IMG/VR virus record: IMGVR_UViG_3300007276_000035
Coordinates: 37,656-101,655 of that record
Source of the DNA: a virus
Length of the DNA: 64,000 nt
Reading direction: 5' to 3' (one strand)
Part shown: positions 7,678 through 15,687 of the stretch, in pieces
Position numbering within the stretch: the first letter of the stretch is position 1
How the letters are laid out: each line of letters opens with the position of its first letter
The notes under the pieces: model-generated
Database searches by the model: none
What the model was told of the DNA's origin: nothing
The model's input: the letters and a program-made list of their open reading frames with translations, nothing else
Position numbers and translations under genes: made by a program

Positions 7678-8541
7678 ATGCTGAACCGATTTAATTTTTA
7701 TATTAATGATTTTGACCGTGTAAAAGACTATAGGGCTGAATACCCTGAAGCAGGAAAGATATTTAACTATCCTACTAGTTTTTGGTTAGGAACCCGCAAG
7801 AATAAAAAACGTCGACAGGCAGCGAATGTGCATAAGAGAGTAGTGCGACTGATGAAGCGTGTTGCTCCTGCTGAGCCTGTTCTAGTGATATACAATTTGC
7901 CTGATCGTGACATGGGTAATCACAGTAAAGGTGGCGCTGCTGACGACAAAGAATATCTAGAATTTATTCATGCTGTAGCTAGCGGTATAGGAAGTAGGAA
8001 ACCCATTCTAATATTCGAACCAGACGCAATACCGCATAGTACAATGATGACACAAGCACAACGAAAAAAACGATTATCATTAATGAAGAAAGCAATCAAG
8101 ATATTAACTGAGGAGAGTTCTGCTTTAATTTATATAGATATAGGACACAGCAATTGGTTGAGTGCTGAAGAAGCAGGAACATTATTCAACCAGGTATATG
8201 TAGAGGGGGTTTCTGGGTACAGTATTAATGTTAGTAACTTTCGCACTAATAAAGAAAGTATGCGGTGGGGAGGTCAAGTTGGAGATTATGCGCTAGTAAG
8301 TAACTTTGTGGTAGATACTAGTCGCAATGGTAATGGGCCTTACGGCAATAATTGGTGTAACCCTCCGGGTAGATGTTTAGGAACAGCACCTACCTTAAAT
8401 ACACACAATGAGAACTGCGATGCTTTTTTATGGATTAAGGTGCCTGGCGAAAGTGATGGTACATGTAACAATGGACCACGAGCAGGCCGCTTTTGGCCAG
8501 AGTACGCTAGAGAGTTAGTTCGTAATACGTCTTGGCTTTAA
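7678..8541 (+). CDS. GH6 family cellulase-like glycoside hydrolase
   Basis: The conserved GH6 segments appear in order: V-I-Y-N-L-P-D-R-D (catalytic Asp loop), I-F-E-P-D-A-I (the proton-donor Asp), Y-I-D-I-G-H-S-N-W-L, S-I-N-V-S-N-F, V-V-D-T-S-R-N-G-N-G-P, W-C-N-P-P-G-R and L-W-I-K-V-P-G-E-S-D-G. The family comprises endoglucanases and cellobiohydrolases acting on beta-1,4-glucan. At 287 residues it is a bare catalytic domain without signal peptide or carbohydrate-binding module. It could be a virion-borne enzyme for a glucan capsule or biofilm, or act after lysis. Its stop codon overlaps that of the convergent minus-strand gene. Confidence 0.88.
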   Translation: MLNRFNFYINDFDRVKDYRAEYPEAGKIFNYPTSFWLGTRKNKKRRQAANVHKRVVRLMKRVAPAEPVLVIYNLPDRDMGNHSKGGAADDKEYLEFIHAVASGIGSRKPILIFEPDAIPHSTMMTQAQRKKRLSLMKKAIKILTEESSALIYIDIGHSNWLSAEEAGTLFNQVYVEGVSGYSINVSNFRTNKESMRWGGQVGDYALVSNFVVDTSRNGNGPYGNNWCNPPGRCLGTAPTLNTHNENCDAFLWIKVPGESDGTCNNGPRAGRFWPEYARELVRNTSWL

Positions 8542-8894
8542 GATACGCCGCTTGGATCTGAAAAATCCTCAGCGTCTGGTGTAACAACTACGTTGTCTTT
8601 TTGATGGTCAGCATCAGGAACATTAATATCATTCTCTAAGTAATGCTTAACGCTACCAATATAATCATTAGCTTTGATAATCTTTGCTTGCCACCAATGC
8701 GGAAAGTCTGCATTATCTGGCGCACTGTCGAGCATCTTGTATAGCTCAACACAGTACTTGCCCATTTGAAACAGTTGCTTTTTAATAGCTGTGCGCTCAT
8801 CGTCGGTATGACCTATCGATGTTTTTGCTGTTTCTTCTTCGCCGTCCTCGTTAATGATTCCAGCTAGCAATTGCATACGTTCTATTTCATTCAT
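8538..8894 (-). CDS. Putative capsid-targeted internal protein, 118 aa
   Basis: The N-terminus MNEIERMQLLAGIINE is followed by D-G-E-E-E; I-N-E fits the [L/I]xE site of the T4-type prohead protease. The centre (H-W-W-Q-A-K-I-I-K-A-N-D-Y-I-G-S-V-K-H-Y-L) is a helical segment I recall from marine T4-like phage proteins. It is the last gene of the minus-strand block and overlaps the upstream gene. Function unknown. Confidence 0.55.
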   Translation of the reverse strand: MNEIERMQLLAGIINEDGEEETAKTSIGHTDDERTAIKKQLFQMGKYCVELYKMLDSAPDNADFPHWWQAKIIKANDYIGSVKHYLENDINVPDADHQKDNVVVTPDAEDFSDPSGVS

Positions 8895-9085
8895 TTGTTC
8901 AATCTCTTCTTGAATGCTTCAAATAATGGTAACAAGTCTTGTCTATGTGTACTAACTTCCTTACCGTCGAAGTAACTTGTAGTTACTAGTGTTAATTCTT
9001 TTTTGTTATCTATAATTTCCGTTTCTACTAACAAACGACTTTTAATTCCGTCTATTATTTTTTCTTCTAGGTTTAAATTAAACAC
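8891..9085 (-). CDS. Small hypothetical protein, 64 aa
   Basis: This short protein lies between two members of the putative internal-protein block, with overlapping start and stop on both sides. It has no clear [L/I]xE leader. The sequence looks like a beta meander followed by a helix. Confidence 0.45.
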   Translation of the reverse strand: MFNLNLEEKIIDGIKSRLLVETEIIDNKKELTLVTTSYFDGKEVSTHRQDLLPLFEAFKKRLNK

Positions 9086-9915
9086 TAGTACTCGTCCCCA
9101 TCATCACCCATTTCTCGCAGCTCTGTAACAGTATCCATCATAGTAGCCATGCTCTGTCCGGCGTAGCTATCATCACCAGCAGCACTCATGATGTGTCCGT
9201 ACCAGTATGCTTCTGCACGATTTCTAACTTGCCCACTTGGTAGTAAGCCCATAGCTTGATCAGTTAGTTCCATAATTGTCTGTGCAATTTCTTCTAGTTC
9301 ATCAGCAAGCATTGAGATATCACTATCTTCGCGTATAACAGATTCTTCTGTGTTGCCTTGTACTTCAGCTACAGCACCTTTTGCTTCTTCTTGTGTAAGC
9401 CAAGTAGCTACTGTTTTATTATTATCGCTGTAAATACTCCATGGCTCCATTGGTCGCCCAACTGCTCTCCATGGTGCAGGATAATCGTCGTTTGGTGCAA
9501 ATGCATTTACCTGCGGCGCATCGCCAATCCTAAACCCTTTCTCTTTGTATGCGGCCACTTTTTTGTCGCTTTTAACTTTAACATCTTTAAGTATGCTAGA
9601 ACCAGTATTAGTTTCGCCTTCGTCTGCTCTGTCCCGCCATGCGTCTAAGTCTTCGCCTAGGTCACTAAATACCGAAGAAAGATATGCGTGAACATCACTG
9701 CTACCAATTTCGTCTAGCTCTCTATCACCATAAAACTCAGCTGCTGATTCAACAGCTTGTAATACCTTTTCTGGACCATGCTTTTGAACTAGGTCCATGT
9801 ACTGCATTTTAATACGATGCATAATAGAATCATATACTGCTCGCATACTGTCAGTAGCCCATCTATCAAATGTGCTAGATTCAAATAAGTTTATTAGGTC
9901 ACGCATGTTCTTCAT
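9085..9915 (-). CDS. Putative capsid-targeted internal protein, 276 aa
   Basis: The N-terminus MKNMRDLINLFE is followed by S-S-T-F; L-F-E is a candidate prohead-protease site at residue 12. The first 100 residues are helical (H-R-I-K-M-Q-Y-M-D-L-V). A segment around residues 140-175 (W-R-A-V-G-R-P-M-E-P-W-S-I-Y) resembles a small beta domain, and the C-terminus is very acidic. The ribosome binding site is AGGA eight bases upstream. Function unknown. Confidence 0.55.
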   Translation of the reverse strand: MKNMRDLINLFESSTFDRWATDSMRAVYDSIMHRIKMQYMDLVQKHGPEKVLQAVESAAEFYGDRELDEIGSSDVHAYLSSVFSDLGEDLDAWRDRADEGETNTGSSILKDVKVKSDKKVAAYKEKGFRIGDAPQVNAFAPNDDYPAPWRAVGRPMEPWSIYSDNNKTVATWLTQEEAKGAVAEVQGNTEESVIREDSDISMLADELEEIAQTIMELTDQAMGLLPSGQVRNRAEAYWYGHIMSAAGDDSYAGQSMATMMDTVTELREMGDDGDEY

Positions 9916-9937
9916 TGTTATATTCCTGTTGGTAATT

Positions 9938-9960
9938 TTCTAAATTCGTTTATGTTATTG
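9938..9960 (-). repeat. Remnant duplicate of a leader-peptide start region
   Basis: These 23 bases match 10308-10330 (start of the next upstream gene, with its ATG and first codons) at 21 positions. In the remnant the ATG has become ATA, so it is not translated. It overlaps the stop codon of the gene at 9955. Confidence 0.6.
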
Positions 9961-10323
9961 GCTTTTGAGCCACTTACATAACTCTTCAACGCTACCGTCG
10001 AAGAACTTAATAGCTGGCTTGCCCTTCTTACCATCGTGCCAATAAACTGGACCTCCAGGTCTAGTGGTGCTGTACACATGCACTACTGCTAGACCATCTG
10101 GGCGGGTAATTATTGTGTGGGTGTTGCCTGGTGGTTCTTTAACAACACAACCGGCTACTTTTTTACCTGCAGAAGATTGTATGGCACGAAGTAAATCCTT
10201 TTCCTTGCTCAATGCTTTCTCCAGGTCCCTAACACGTTTTTTGGCTGCCACAAGATCGTCCTGCGTGTACTTCTTTTTGTTCGCTTCCTCAATTTTCTCT
10301 AATAGGATTCTAAATTCGTTCAT
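9955..10323 (-). CDS. Putative capsid-targeted internal protein with coiled coil, 122 aa
   Basis: The N-terminus MNEFRILLE is followed by K-I-E-E; L-L-E at residues 7-9 is a candidate cleavage site. Residues 15-50 (K-K-R-V-R-D-L-E-K-A-L-S-K-E-K) form a coiled coil. The C-terminal 70 residues are beta-rich. Its Shine-Dalgarno context (CAGGACTATAACATG) is nearly the same as that of the gene at 9915, consistent with a shared origin. Confidence 0.55.
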   Translation of the reverse strand: MNEFRILLEKIEEANKKKYTQDDLVAAKKRVRDLEKALSKEKDLLRAIQSSAGKKVAGCVVKEPPGNTHTIITRPDGLAVVHVYSTTRPGGPVYWHDGKKGKPAIKFFDGSVEELCKWLKSQ

Positions 10324-10324
10324 G

Positions 10325-11746
10325 TTATAGTCCTGCTAGTTGCCTAAGTTCAGCCATTGCGCTATCAATAGCATTCTGAGAAGTTTCTTCGACTGCTTCT
10401 TCTTCAACTGATTCTTCAGTTTCGTCTATTTCTGAATAGTCGTTAGCGTAATCATCTTCGCTAGGCTCACCTGAGCTGCCGCCTACTTTGCCAGTACCGT
10501 CACACTTGGTGCATTCGTAACTACGTGGTGCACCGTCCATGTCTACGCTGAAGTAATGCTCGCCTGTTCCGTCACAGTGTGGGCAATCGTCGCCGTCTGC
10601 TTCAGGCTCGTCTTCGCTTACATATTCAGCAGCGATGTCACTAAAGTCAACGCTATCCATCATGTCGTCTTCTGTATCTTGTACAGGAATTTCTTGATCG
10701 TCAGCTACGTCAAACTCATCGCTGGTATCTTCAGGCTCGCCTTCAGATTCTTCGCCACCAGCAGCGCGATCGCCATCATTATATGCACGGATTGCTAAAG
10801 TAGCTTGGTTGCTCAATCCAGCTTGCACTGAACTATCAACACTACTAATAAAATCAACTAGAGACTGTTGATCGCTAACAGAACCATCTGCTAAGCCTCC
10901 GCCTAGTTGCGCCATTGCATTGGAAAGCTCTGGTTCTTTTTCGCTTTCTGCATTACGCATAAGCAAACGCCCAATGTCAGCTAGCTTCTTCTCAGCATCA
11001 CTCATACCATAGTATGAACTTCTTCCTACCTGGAAAGGTACTGCCGCTGCTTCGTCAACACTTTCACTTAGTGGTAAGCCTGCAAGCTGGCGTAGTTCGT
11101 TTAAATTTTTCATATCAATACTCTCGTTAACTGTTATATTATATTTATCGTTTTCTGATTCATTAACACCCAATAGATAGTGTGCAACTAAATCAAAATA
11201 AGGTTTACCGTCTATGATTGTGTCAGCATCTATACCAGCCGCTTTTGTAAATGCGTCTCGATCGTTAGCAGCAACAGCATTTCTAACATCGGTTGCTGAA
11301 CTCAAGCGAGGTGTAGGCTTTTGATGTATACTAGCAAATTCGTAATAGCCATGCTTACCTTCTTTACCGTTATATTTTACTAAGGAATCAGTTAGCCAAG
11401 ATTCATCAGTATAAACGGTTAACGGTACTTTACCGTGTTCAGCATATACTTTGCTAGCAAGTGTAAACAGGTTTGATTCTGCAACAATGTGATTAGCTAC
11501 GCCTGGCCATAGTGCTTCCATTGCTTTAATCTTAACGTCGAATGGTAGAGGATCTTTCTTGCCTTGAGTAGATTTATTAGTGCCAACATACCAATGGTCG
11601 TTTTCGCTTGCCATTTGCCAGGCAGCAGCATGTCCCCTGTGGGGAGGATTGAACCGCCCGAACATTATACCCACAGTCTCGTATGAATCGTTGCTAGGCA
11701 AGGCACTGTTCTTTTCAAAGTCTTCTGTTATATCTTTAAATCTCAT
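10325..11746 (-). CDS. NMN-adenylyltransferase-like protein with capsid-targeting-like leader
   Basis: The chosen start gives MRFKDITE then D-F-E-K, with I-T-E as candidate cleavage site; an upstream in-frame ATG would overlap the preceding gene. Residues about 25-185 are a nucleotidyltransferase domain: G-R-F-N-P-P-H-R-G-H (HxGH) and R-L-S-S-A-T-D-V-R (SSxxxR). These fit NadM/NadR-type NMN adenylyltransferases, which make NAD from NMN and ATP. A second leader-like sequence, MKNLNELRQLAGLPLSE, begins at residue 212, and the C-terminus ends with A-E-L-R-Q-L-A-G-L. The tail is acidic with paired C-x-x-C-x-G-x-G zinc motifs as in DnaJ. It looks like a fusion of two proteins. Confidence 0.7.
   Translation of the reverse strand: MRFKDITEDFEKNSALPSNDSYETVGIMFGRFNPPHRGHAAAWQMASENDHWYVGTNKSTQGKKDPLPFDVKIKAMEALWPGVANHIVAESNLFTLASKVYAEHGKVPLTVYTDESWLTDSLVKYNGKEGKHGYYEFASIHQKPTPRLSSATDVRNAVAANDRDAFTKAAGIDADTIIDGKPYFDLVAHYLLGVNESENDKYNITVNESIDMKNLNELRQLAGLPLSESVDEAAAVPFQVGRSSYYGMSDAEKKLADIGRLLMRNAESEKEPELSNAMAQLGGGLADGSVSDQQSLVDFISSVDSSVQAGLSNQATLAIRAYNDGDRAAGGEESEGEPEDTSDEFDVADDQEIPVQDTEDDMMDSVDFSDIAAEYVSEDEPEADGDDCPHCDGTGEHYFSVDMDGAPRSYECTKCDGTGKVGGSSGEPSEDDYANDYSEIDETEESVEEEAVEETSQNAIDSAMAELRQLAGL
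11142..11149 (-). promoter_or_regulatory. Internal T4-type late promoter (GATAAATA, minus strand)
   Basis: GATAAATA lies inside the adenylyltransferase-like gene, 28 bases upstream of the in-frame ATG at 11113 that begins MKNLNELRQLAGL. A CGAGAG sequence sits before that ATG. The C-terminal half could therefore be made as a separate protein of about 262 residues. Confidence 0.5.
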
Positions 11747-11747
11747 A

Positions 11748-12887
11748 TTAAATACCAGGCTGCCATTTGTGTCTAGGAACAAATTTCACATTACCAAACT
11801 GCTTTTTGTCGTCACCGTATCTAACATGACCTTCACCTTTTGTATCCCAAATTTCGCCTTCTTGATCTTCTAGTTGATCAATTACACTGTTCTTAGCCAC
11901 TTGTATAATCTTAACTAACGTGAATATTTCTTCAGTGACGTTATTATACGCCTGGTCAAGCTCTTGTATTTTTGCTTGCTTGGGTTGACTTACAGTACTG
12001 TTAGCGAGCCATTGATAAAAGTGCTTACTACTTAATTTGTCTAGTTGCCTTGCTTTAGCAGTCTGGTTCACGTACTTGTAAATAATCTCTTTAACATCAG
12101 ACAAGCCTTTGACACCAGCAATGAATGTATCAATGTTCTTGCCATGCTGTGACACATACTTGTCAGCTTGATCTATTGCTGAAGTATCCACTTTAATTGG
12201 CTTCTTGTTGTATACTGGACCTAATACGATAATTGGGGCAGTGTTATTAAACTGACTAAAATCATCTATTGGTTGTTGATCGTTTTGGTTCATGCCGTAT
12301 TCTGGATAGTAAGCGTGTCCTACAATCATTGCGTCTGCTTGACTAATACGCTTGCCTAAGTCGCTGTCTTGACTTACGTGGTAACATGTACCTGAGTTTT
12401 CATTTGGACAAAAGTTATATATGCCGTTGTTGTCTAGTTCTGGGCGCGTAGAAAACATTAAGTCTCCGTATACAAACCCAACAAAATCCTTTGGTGTAGC
12501 TGCATCAAGTGGTGCGTATAAACTAGCAAACAATTTTGCAAACTGCTCTCTAGCAGGACCAGCAGCTTTAGTGCCTGTAGCAATAAAATTATAAAGTTCT
12601 TCTGCACTGTCTAGCTTAACATTGCGTCCCCAACCAGCAGTACCTGTAACTAGCAAAGGTCCGCCTGCAACTTCACGACCCCAATACACAGTAGGCTTAC
12701 CATCCCACTTCATGCGTATTGATGTTGATCCTTTATCTTGTGTAATTTCACGCAAGTGATCTAGTGCTTCTTTAACTCCAGCTGCACCGTAAAAGAATAC
12801 AAGATCTTCTAAATGATTAAAGGTTCTTCCTAGCTGTTTAAGCTCAAAAAGATTACGGGCTTCATAGATAAATTCAATCGCTTTCAT
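11748..12887 (-). CDS. KxDG nucleotidyltransferase (ligase-like) with capsid-targeting-like leader
   Basis: The N-terminus MKAIEFIYE is followed by A-R-N; I-Y-E at 7-9 is a candidate prohead-protease site. Residues 60-65 read K-W-D-G-K-P, the motif I lysine of ATP-dependent DNA/RNA ligases. Further along are F-V-Y-G-D-L-M-F (possible motif III), E-G-H-V-R (about 352, motif IV-like) and N-V-K-F (about 368, motif V-like). A covalent nucleotidyltransferase is therefore likely; DNA or RNA end joining is inferred. It has no Shine-Dalgarno, and a GATAAATA ends six bases before the ATG. Confidence 0.6.
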   Translation of the reverse strand: MKAIEFIYEARNLFELKQLGRTFNHLEDLVFFYGAAGVKEALDHLREITQDKGSTSIRMKWDGKPTVYWGREVAGGPLLVTGTAGWGRNVKLDSAEELYNFIATGTKAAGPAREQFAKLFASLYAPLDAATPKDFVGFVYGDLMFSTRPELDNNGIYNFCPNENSGTCYHVSQDSDLGKRISQADAMIVGHAYYPEYGMNQNDQQPIDDFSQFNNTAPIIVLGPVYNKKPIKVDTSAIDQADKYVSQHGKNIDTFIAGVKGLSDVKEIIYKYVNQTAKARQLDKLSSKHFYQWLANSTVSQPKQAKIQELDQAYNNVTEEIFTLVKIIQVAKNSVIDQLEDQEGEIWDTKGEGHVRYGDDKKQFGNVKFVPRHKWQPGI

Positions 12888-12893
12888 ATTACT

Positions 12894-12901
12894 TATTTAT
12901 C
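12894..12901 (-). promoter_or_regulatory. Late promoter abutting a start codon (minus strand)
   Basis: GATAAATA on the minus strand ends at 12894, six bases before the ATG at 12887. The predicted transcript would start at the start codon. Confidence 0.5.
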
Positions 12902-12917
12902 TACTTTACACGTATTT

Positions 12918-13742
12918 CTATCTGTAATATTTAATGTATTGCCTTGCGATATATTCCCCGATCAAGATATGTTCGGTGTCACTGAAGTGTCCCTGGGTTA
13001 ATGTACCATTACTGTTAACATGGTCGTAGCGGTTCTCTACTAGATTTGGCTTCGGCAATCTTTTTTGTATCTCAGCCCATTCGGTTAGTATATTACTATC
13101 AGACCATAGTTTTGAAGTATACGGTGATAGACCCAGCCAGGTTTCAGTCACATGAAACTCAAGACCATAGCTTTTACACAACAAAAATAAATGATTTATA
13201 ACTTCGGTATTAACATATTGTGAACAGCTTTCTGGATAGTACTTTATGGCTAATGCAACATCCGGGTCGTATCCTTCACTAGGATCCACGTCTTGGTATT
13301 CAATTCCGTGCCCTCGCTCAGTTCGATGTACATGAGTAGGAACTCCGGCATCGCTAACACCAAACAGCCTAGCTTCTTGTGTGGGGGTAAAAAATACGTT
13401 TATCTTGTCGTATTTTTTCTGTGCCTCATTGAGGTCATGAATTACAAACTGTGTGAGAGAATAAAGACCCCAGCCGTTTGACGATGAACTAAGGCAAAAA
13501 CTAATCATGTCATGCTCTAGTATATTACTAGCTATAGTAGGATACGCTAGATCAGGCCTTGAAAAACTTTTATCTGTCTTGATATATCGATAGGTATACT
13601 CTAATCCTGCATTTTCACCAGGATTAGTATAAACGTAGTCGCTGTTTTGCAGACTAACTTGTTGTATATGATCTGATGGGAAAAAATGTAATAGCTCTGC
13701 TCCCATGGGAATACTGCATCCTAACCAAATATCTAAGTTCAT
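12918..13742 (-). CDS. SGNH-like protein
   Basis: The N-terminus D-I-W-L-G-C-S-I-P-M-G-A-E-L fits the block I nucleophile strand of SGNH hydrolases, and the C-terminal G-H-F-S-D-T-E-H-I-L-I-G-E-Y fits the D-x-x-H block V. The same layout appears in the paralogues at 42877 and 43605, which share I-W-L-G-x-S and the early G-A-E. Whether it is an active esterase is unclear because the nucleophile context is G-C-S rather than G-D-S. It overlaps the dioxygenase-like gene by four bases. Confidence 0.6.
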   Translation of the reverse strand: MNLDIWLGCSIPMGAELLHFFPSDHIQQVSLQNSDYVYTNPGENAGLEYTYRYIKTDKSFSRPDLAYPTIASNILEHDMISFCLSSSSNGWGLYSLTQFVIHDLNEAQKKYDKINVFFTPTQEARLFGVSDAGVPTHVHRTERGHGIEYQDVDPSEGYDPDVALAIKYYPESCSQYVNTEVINHLFLLCKSYGLEFHVTETWLGLSPYTSKLWSDSNILTEWAEIQKRLPKPNLVENRYDHVNSNGTLTQGHFSDTEHILIGEYIARQYIKYYR

Positions 13743-14269
13743 GCGTGTTTAACTCCTACTATATGCACTCGGTCTTTTTCACCGTGGTTTATTGCACAGT
13801 GTAAACGTGTTGTGTTTGTTTCGTAAGTGTTACCGGCATCGAGATGAAAAATTTTCGCAGTCCAGTCATCTTCGTTGTAAAAGTACATTAGGCTAGTTGG
13901 GTTGGTTATAACAGGTATGTGTAATCGTATACTTTCCTTGTCTGGATACAGCTTATCGTCGTGTATAGAATATGCAGTCTTGGGAAGCATTTTTAAAATA
14001 CGCCAACGGTAATACTCAGGGTAGCGTAAAATACATTCTTCAATGTAAGTGCCTTTTAAATAATTATTTATTTGGTTGTATTCTGATTCTGGCATTGTTA
14101 TACTAGATGTTCTTCCAATACTGACAAGCCAATCGTTAGAGCCGGTCTTACTAGTAAGACTTATTTGTAATTCGTTTAATAAATTTTGTGAAGTAACTAG
14201 ATCTCTGATTTCAGTAGCTAGTAAATCTACATTGATATCAGAGTCTAGTTGTTTGACGTAGTTATGCAT
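13739..14269 (-). CDS. Aspartyl/asparaginyl beta-hydroxylase-like 2OG dioxygenase
   Basis: The C-terminal half has Y-S-I-H-D-D-K, then I-R-L-H-I-P-V-I-T, then H-L-D-A-G-N-T-Y-E, then R-L-H-C-A-I-N-H-G-E-K-D-R-V-H-I-V-G. This is the double-stranded beta-helix pattern with H-x-D and a distal His and Arg, as in Asp/Asn beta-hydroxylases. It probably uses Fe(II) and 2-oxoglutarate to hydroxylate a protein side chain. It is cotranscribed with the SGNH-like gene. Confidence 0.7.
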   Translation of the reverse strand: MHNYVKQLDSDINVDLLATEIRDLVTSQNLLNELQISLTSKTGSNDWLVSIGRTSSITMPESEYNQINNYLKGTYIEECILRYPEYYRWRILKMLPKTAYSIHDDKLYPDKESIRLHIPVITNPTSLMYFYNEDDWTAKIFHLDAGNTYETNTTRLHCAINHGEKDRVHIVGVKHA

Positions 14270-14295
14270 TATAACTACTTATAGTGTCTGTTAAA

Positions 14296-14481
14296 TTAAG
14301 CTACTTCTTTCTGAAGCATTCTGAATGCGCCGTAAGCTACACCAGCCATTGCGATATACTTAAGAAACGGGCTTGCTAGTAGTACTGCTAAGCTAACGCC
14401 TGCAATAACACCGCCGTCCCAAGTTGAACGCTCTGCTAATCTTGCTTTAACCCAATCTGTAATTTTAGTAATGAAATCCAT
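14296..14481 (-). CDS. Small membrane protein, possibly holin-like, 61 aa
   Basis: It has an amphipathic N-terminus (I-T-D-W-V-K-A-R-L-A-E-R-S-T-W) followed by one or two closely spaced hydrophobic segments (G-V-S-L-A-V-L-L-A-S-P-F-L and I-A-M-A-G-V-A-Y-G). A good GGAGA precedes the start. Size and topology fit a holin or small virion membrane protein; no direct evidence decides. Confidence 0.5.
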   Translation of the reverse strand: MDFITKITDWVKARLAERSTWDGGVIAGVSLAVLLASPFLKYIAMAGVAYGAFRMLQKEVA

Positions 14482-14493
14482 TGATCTCTCCTT

Positions 14494-15660
14494 TTAATCG
14501 TTATTATAAAGATACATTGATCGTGTAACCCAATTGCTGTTAAACCAATCAACTTTCTTGTCTATCTCATCGTCAACCCCGTTCGGAAAAGTTACTGTAG
14601 CAGTTTGCCTTTTTGGGTTGTGTGAGATTTTTGCTTGCGGGAATGTTCCCTGTAGTGATTTGTGTACTTTTTTATCTACGTGGAAGAACTTAACACCTGT
14701 AGCTCCATCTCCGTAGAACATTTCGTTAACATCACCAGGTGATTCTTTCTGATAAGGCTTGTTACATTTTATACAACGCTTAGGATCATGTGGGTCGTAT
14801 TCGTGTTCACATTTGTCCTCTGACATAGCGCCTTTGAGTTGATCTATTACGCTACGTTGACCTTTAACGTCTAAGCTCTTGCCCATAACCTTTAGTATTT
14901 GTGCAAGTTGTTCTTTGCTTGGATCTGACTCAATGAAGTCACTAAACAGTGTAGCTACCATTTTGTGTAGTGCTGCATTTCCAGCTAGTACCATTGGGCT
15001 TTCGTCTACAGCTTTAGGATTGCGCCAGTCTTTTTTCATTTTAGATTTTAGCCTATCGTAATCATCACTGCTACCTATACCTGCATTCTTTGGTACTGGT
15101 TTCTCACCTGGACCTGGACCTTTCTTTGCAGGTCTAGCTTTTTTCTTTTCTTCTACTGGTCTTGGTTCTAGGTCTTTGGTAGTAACCTTGTTCTTTTTCA
15201 TACGACTAGTTTCCTTGTTAACGTGGGCAAGTGCAGCTTCTTCAGAATCAAAGCCACCTTTAAAACGGTTAGCCCACTTACCTGCTCTAGTCTTCCAAGC
15301 ACGGTTAGCAGCTTCACCTACCATCTTGTTGCGCATTGGGTGTGGACTGGTGTTGCCCTTCTTGGGTGGCTTGTTGGTCTTGGGCTTAGGGTCACTAGCA
15401 CGAGCATGTGGAGTTCTTGCTTCATCAACGTTACCAGGAGTATGAGCCTCTTGGATGCCTTCATCCATTTCACGAGCTTCTTCATCACTCAGGTACATGT
15501 CAGTGTCACGGTCGTAATACTTGCCTTCTTGTGGATCGTAATAATATACTCTACCGTTCTTAGCGATAAACGGGCCTTCTAACCCGGGTATATCTGTATA
15601 GCGTTCACGGTCTATCTTAGGCAATGTAGACCAGCCTTCTAGTATCTCTTTAAATTTCAT
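14494..15660 (-). CDS. Putative capsid-targeted internal protein with zinc ribbon, 388 aa
   Basis: The N-terminus MKFKEILE is followed by G-W-S; I-L-E at 6-8 is a textbook [L/I]xE site, and a second (I-Q-E before A-H-T) occurs near residue 70. Residues 80-220 are very rich in Lys, Arg, Pro and Gly and should bind DNA. A zinc-binding segment C-E-H-E-Y-D-P-H-D-P-K-R-C-I-K-C lies near residue 290, and the C-terminus is a small alpha/beta domain. A late promoter and a GGGGAG site precede the gene. A packaged DNA-binding protein is the best guess. Confidence 0.55.
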   Translation of the reverse strand: MKFKEILEGWSTLPKIDRERYTDIPGLEGPFIAKNGRVYYYDPQEGKYYDRDTDMYLSDEEAREMDEGIQEAHTPGNVDEARTPHARASDPKPKTNKPPKKGNTSPHPMRNKMVGEAANRAWKTRAGKWANRFKGGFDSEEAALAHVNKETSRMKKNKVTTKDLEPRPVEEKKKARPAKKGPGPGEKPVPKNAGIGSSDDYDRLKSKMKKDWRNPKAVDESPMVLAGNAALHKMVATLFSDFIESDPSKEQLAQILKVMGKSLDVKGQRSVIDQLKGAMSEDKCEHEYDPHDPKRCIKCNKPYQKESPGDVNEMFYGDGATGVKFFHVDKKVHKSLQGTFPQAKISHNPKRQTATVTFPNGVDDEIDKKVDWFNSNWVTRSMYLYNND

Positions 15661-15687
15661 AAACTCCCCGAGCTAAAGCATTTAAAC

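Noticed and set aside
8538-15660. Long plus-strand reading frames opposite the minus-strand block
   Set aside because: They lack ribosome binding sites, have unlikely Cys/Phe/Ser-rich composition, and mirror the well-supported minus-strand genes.
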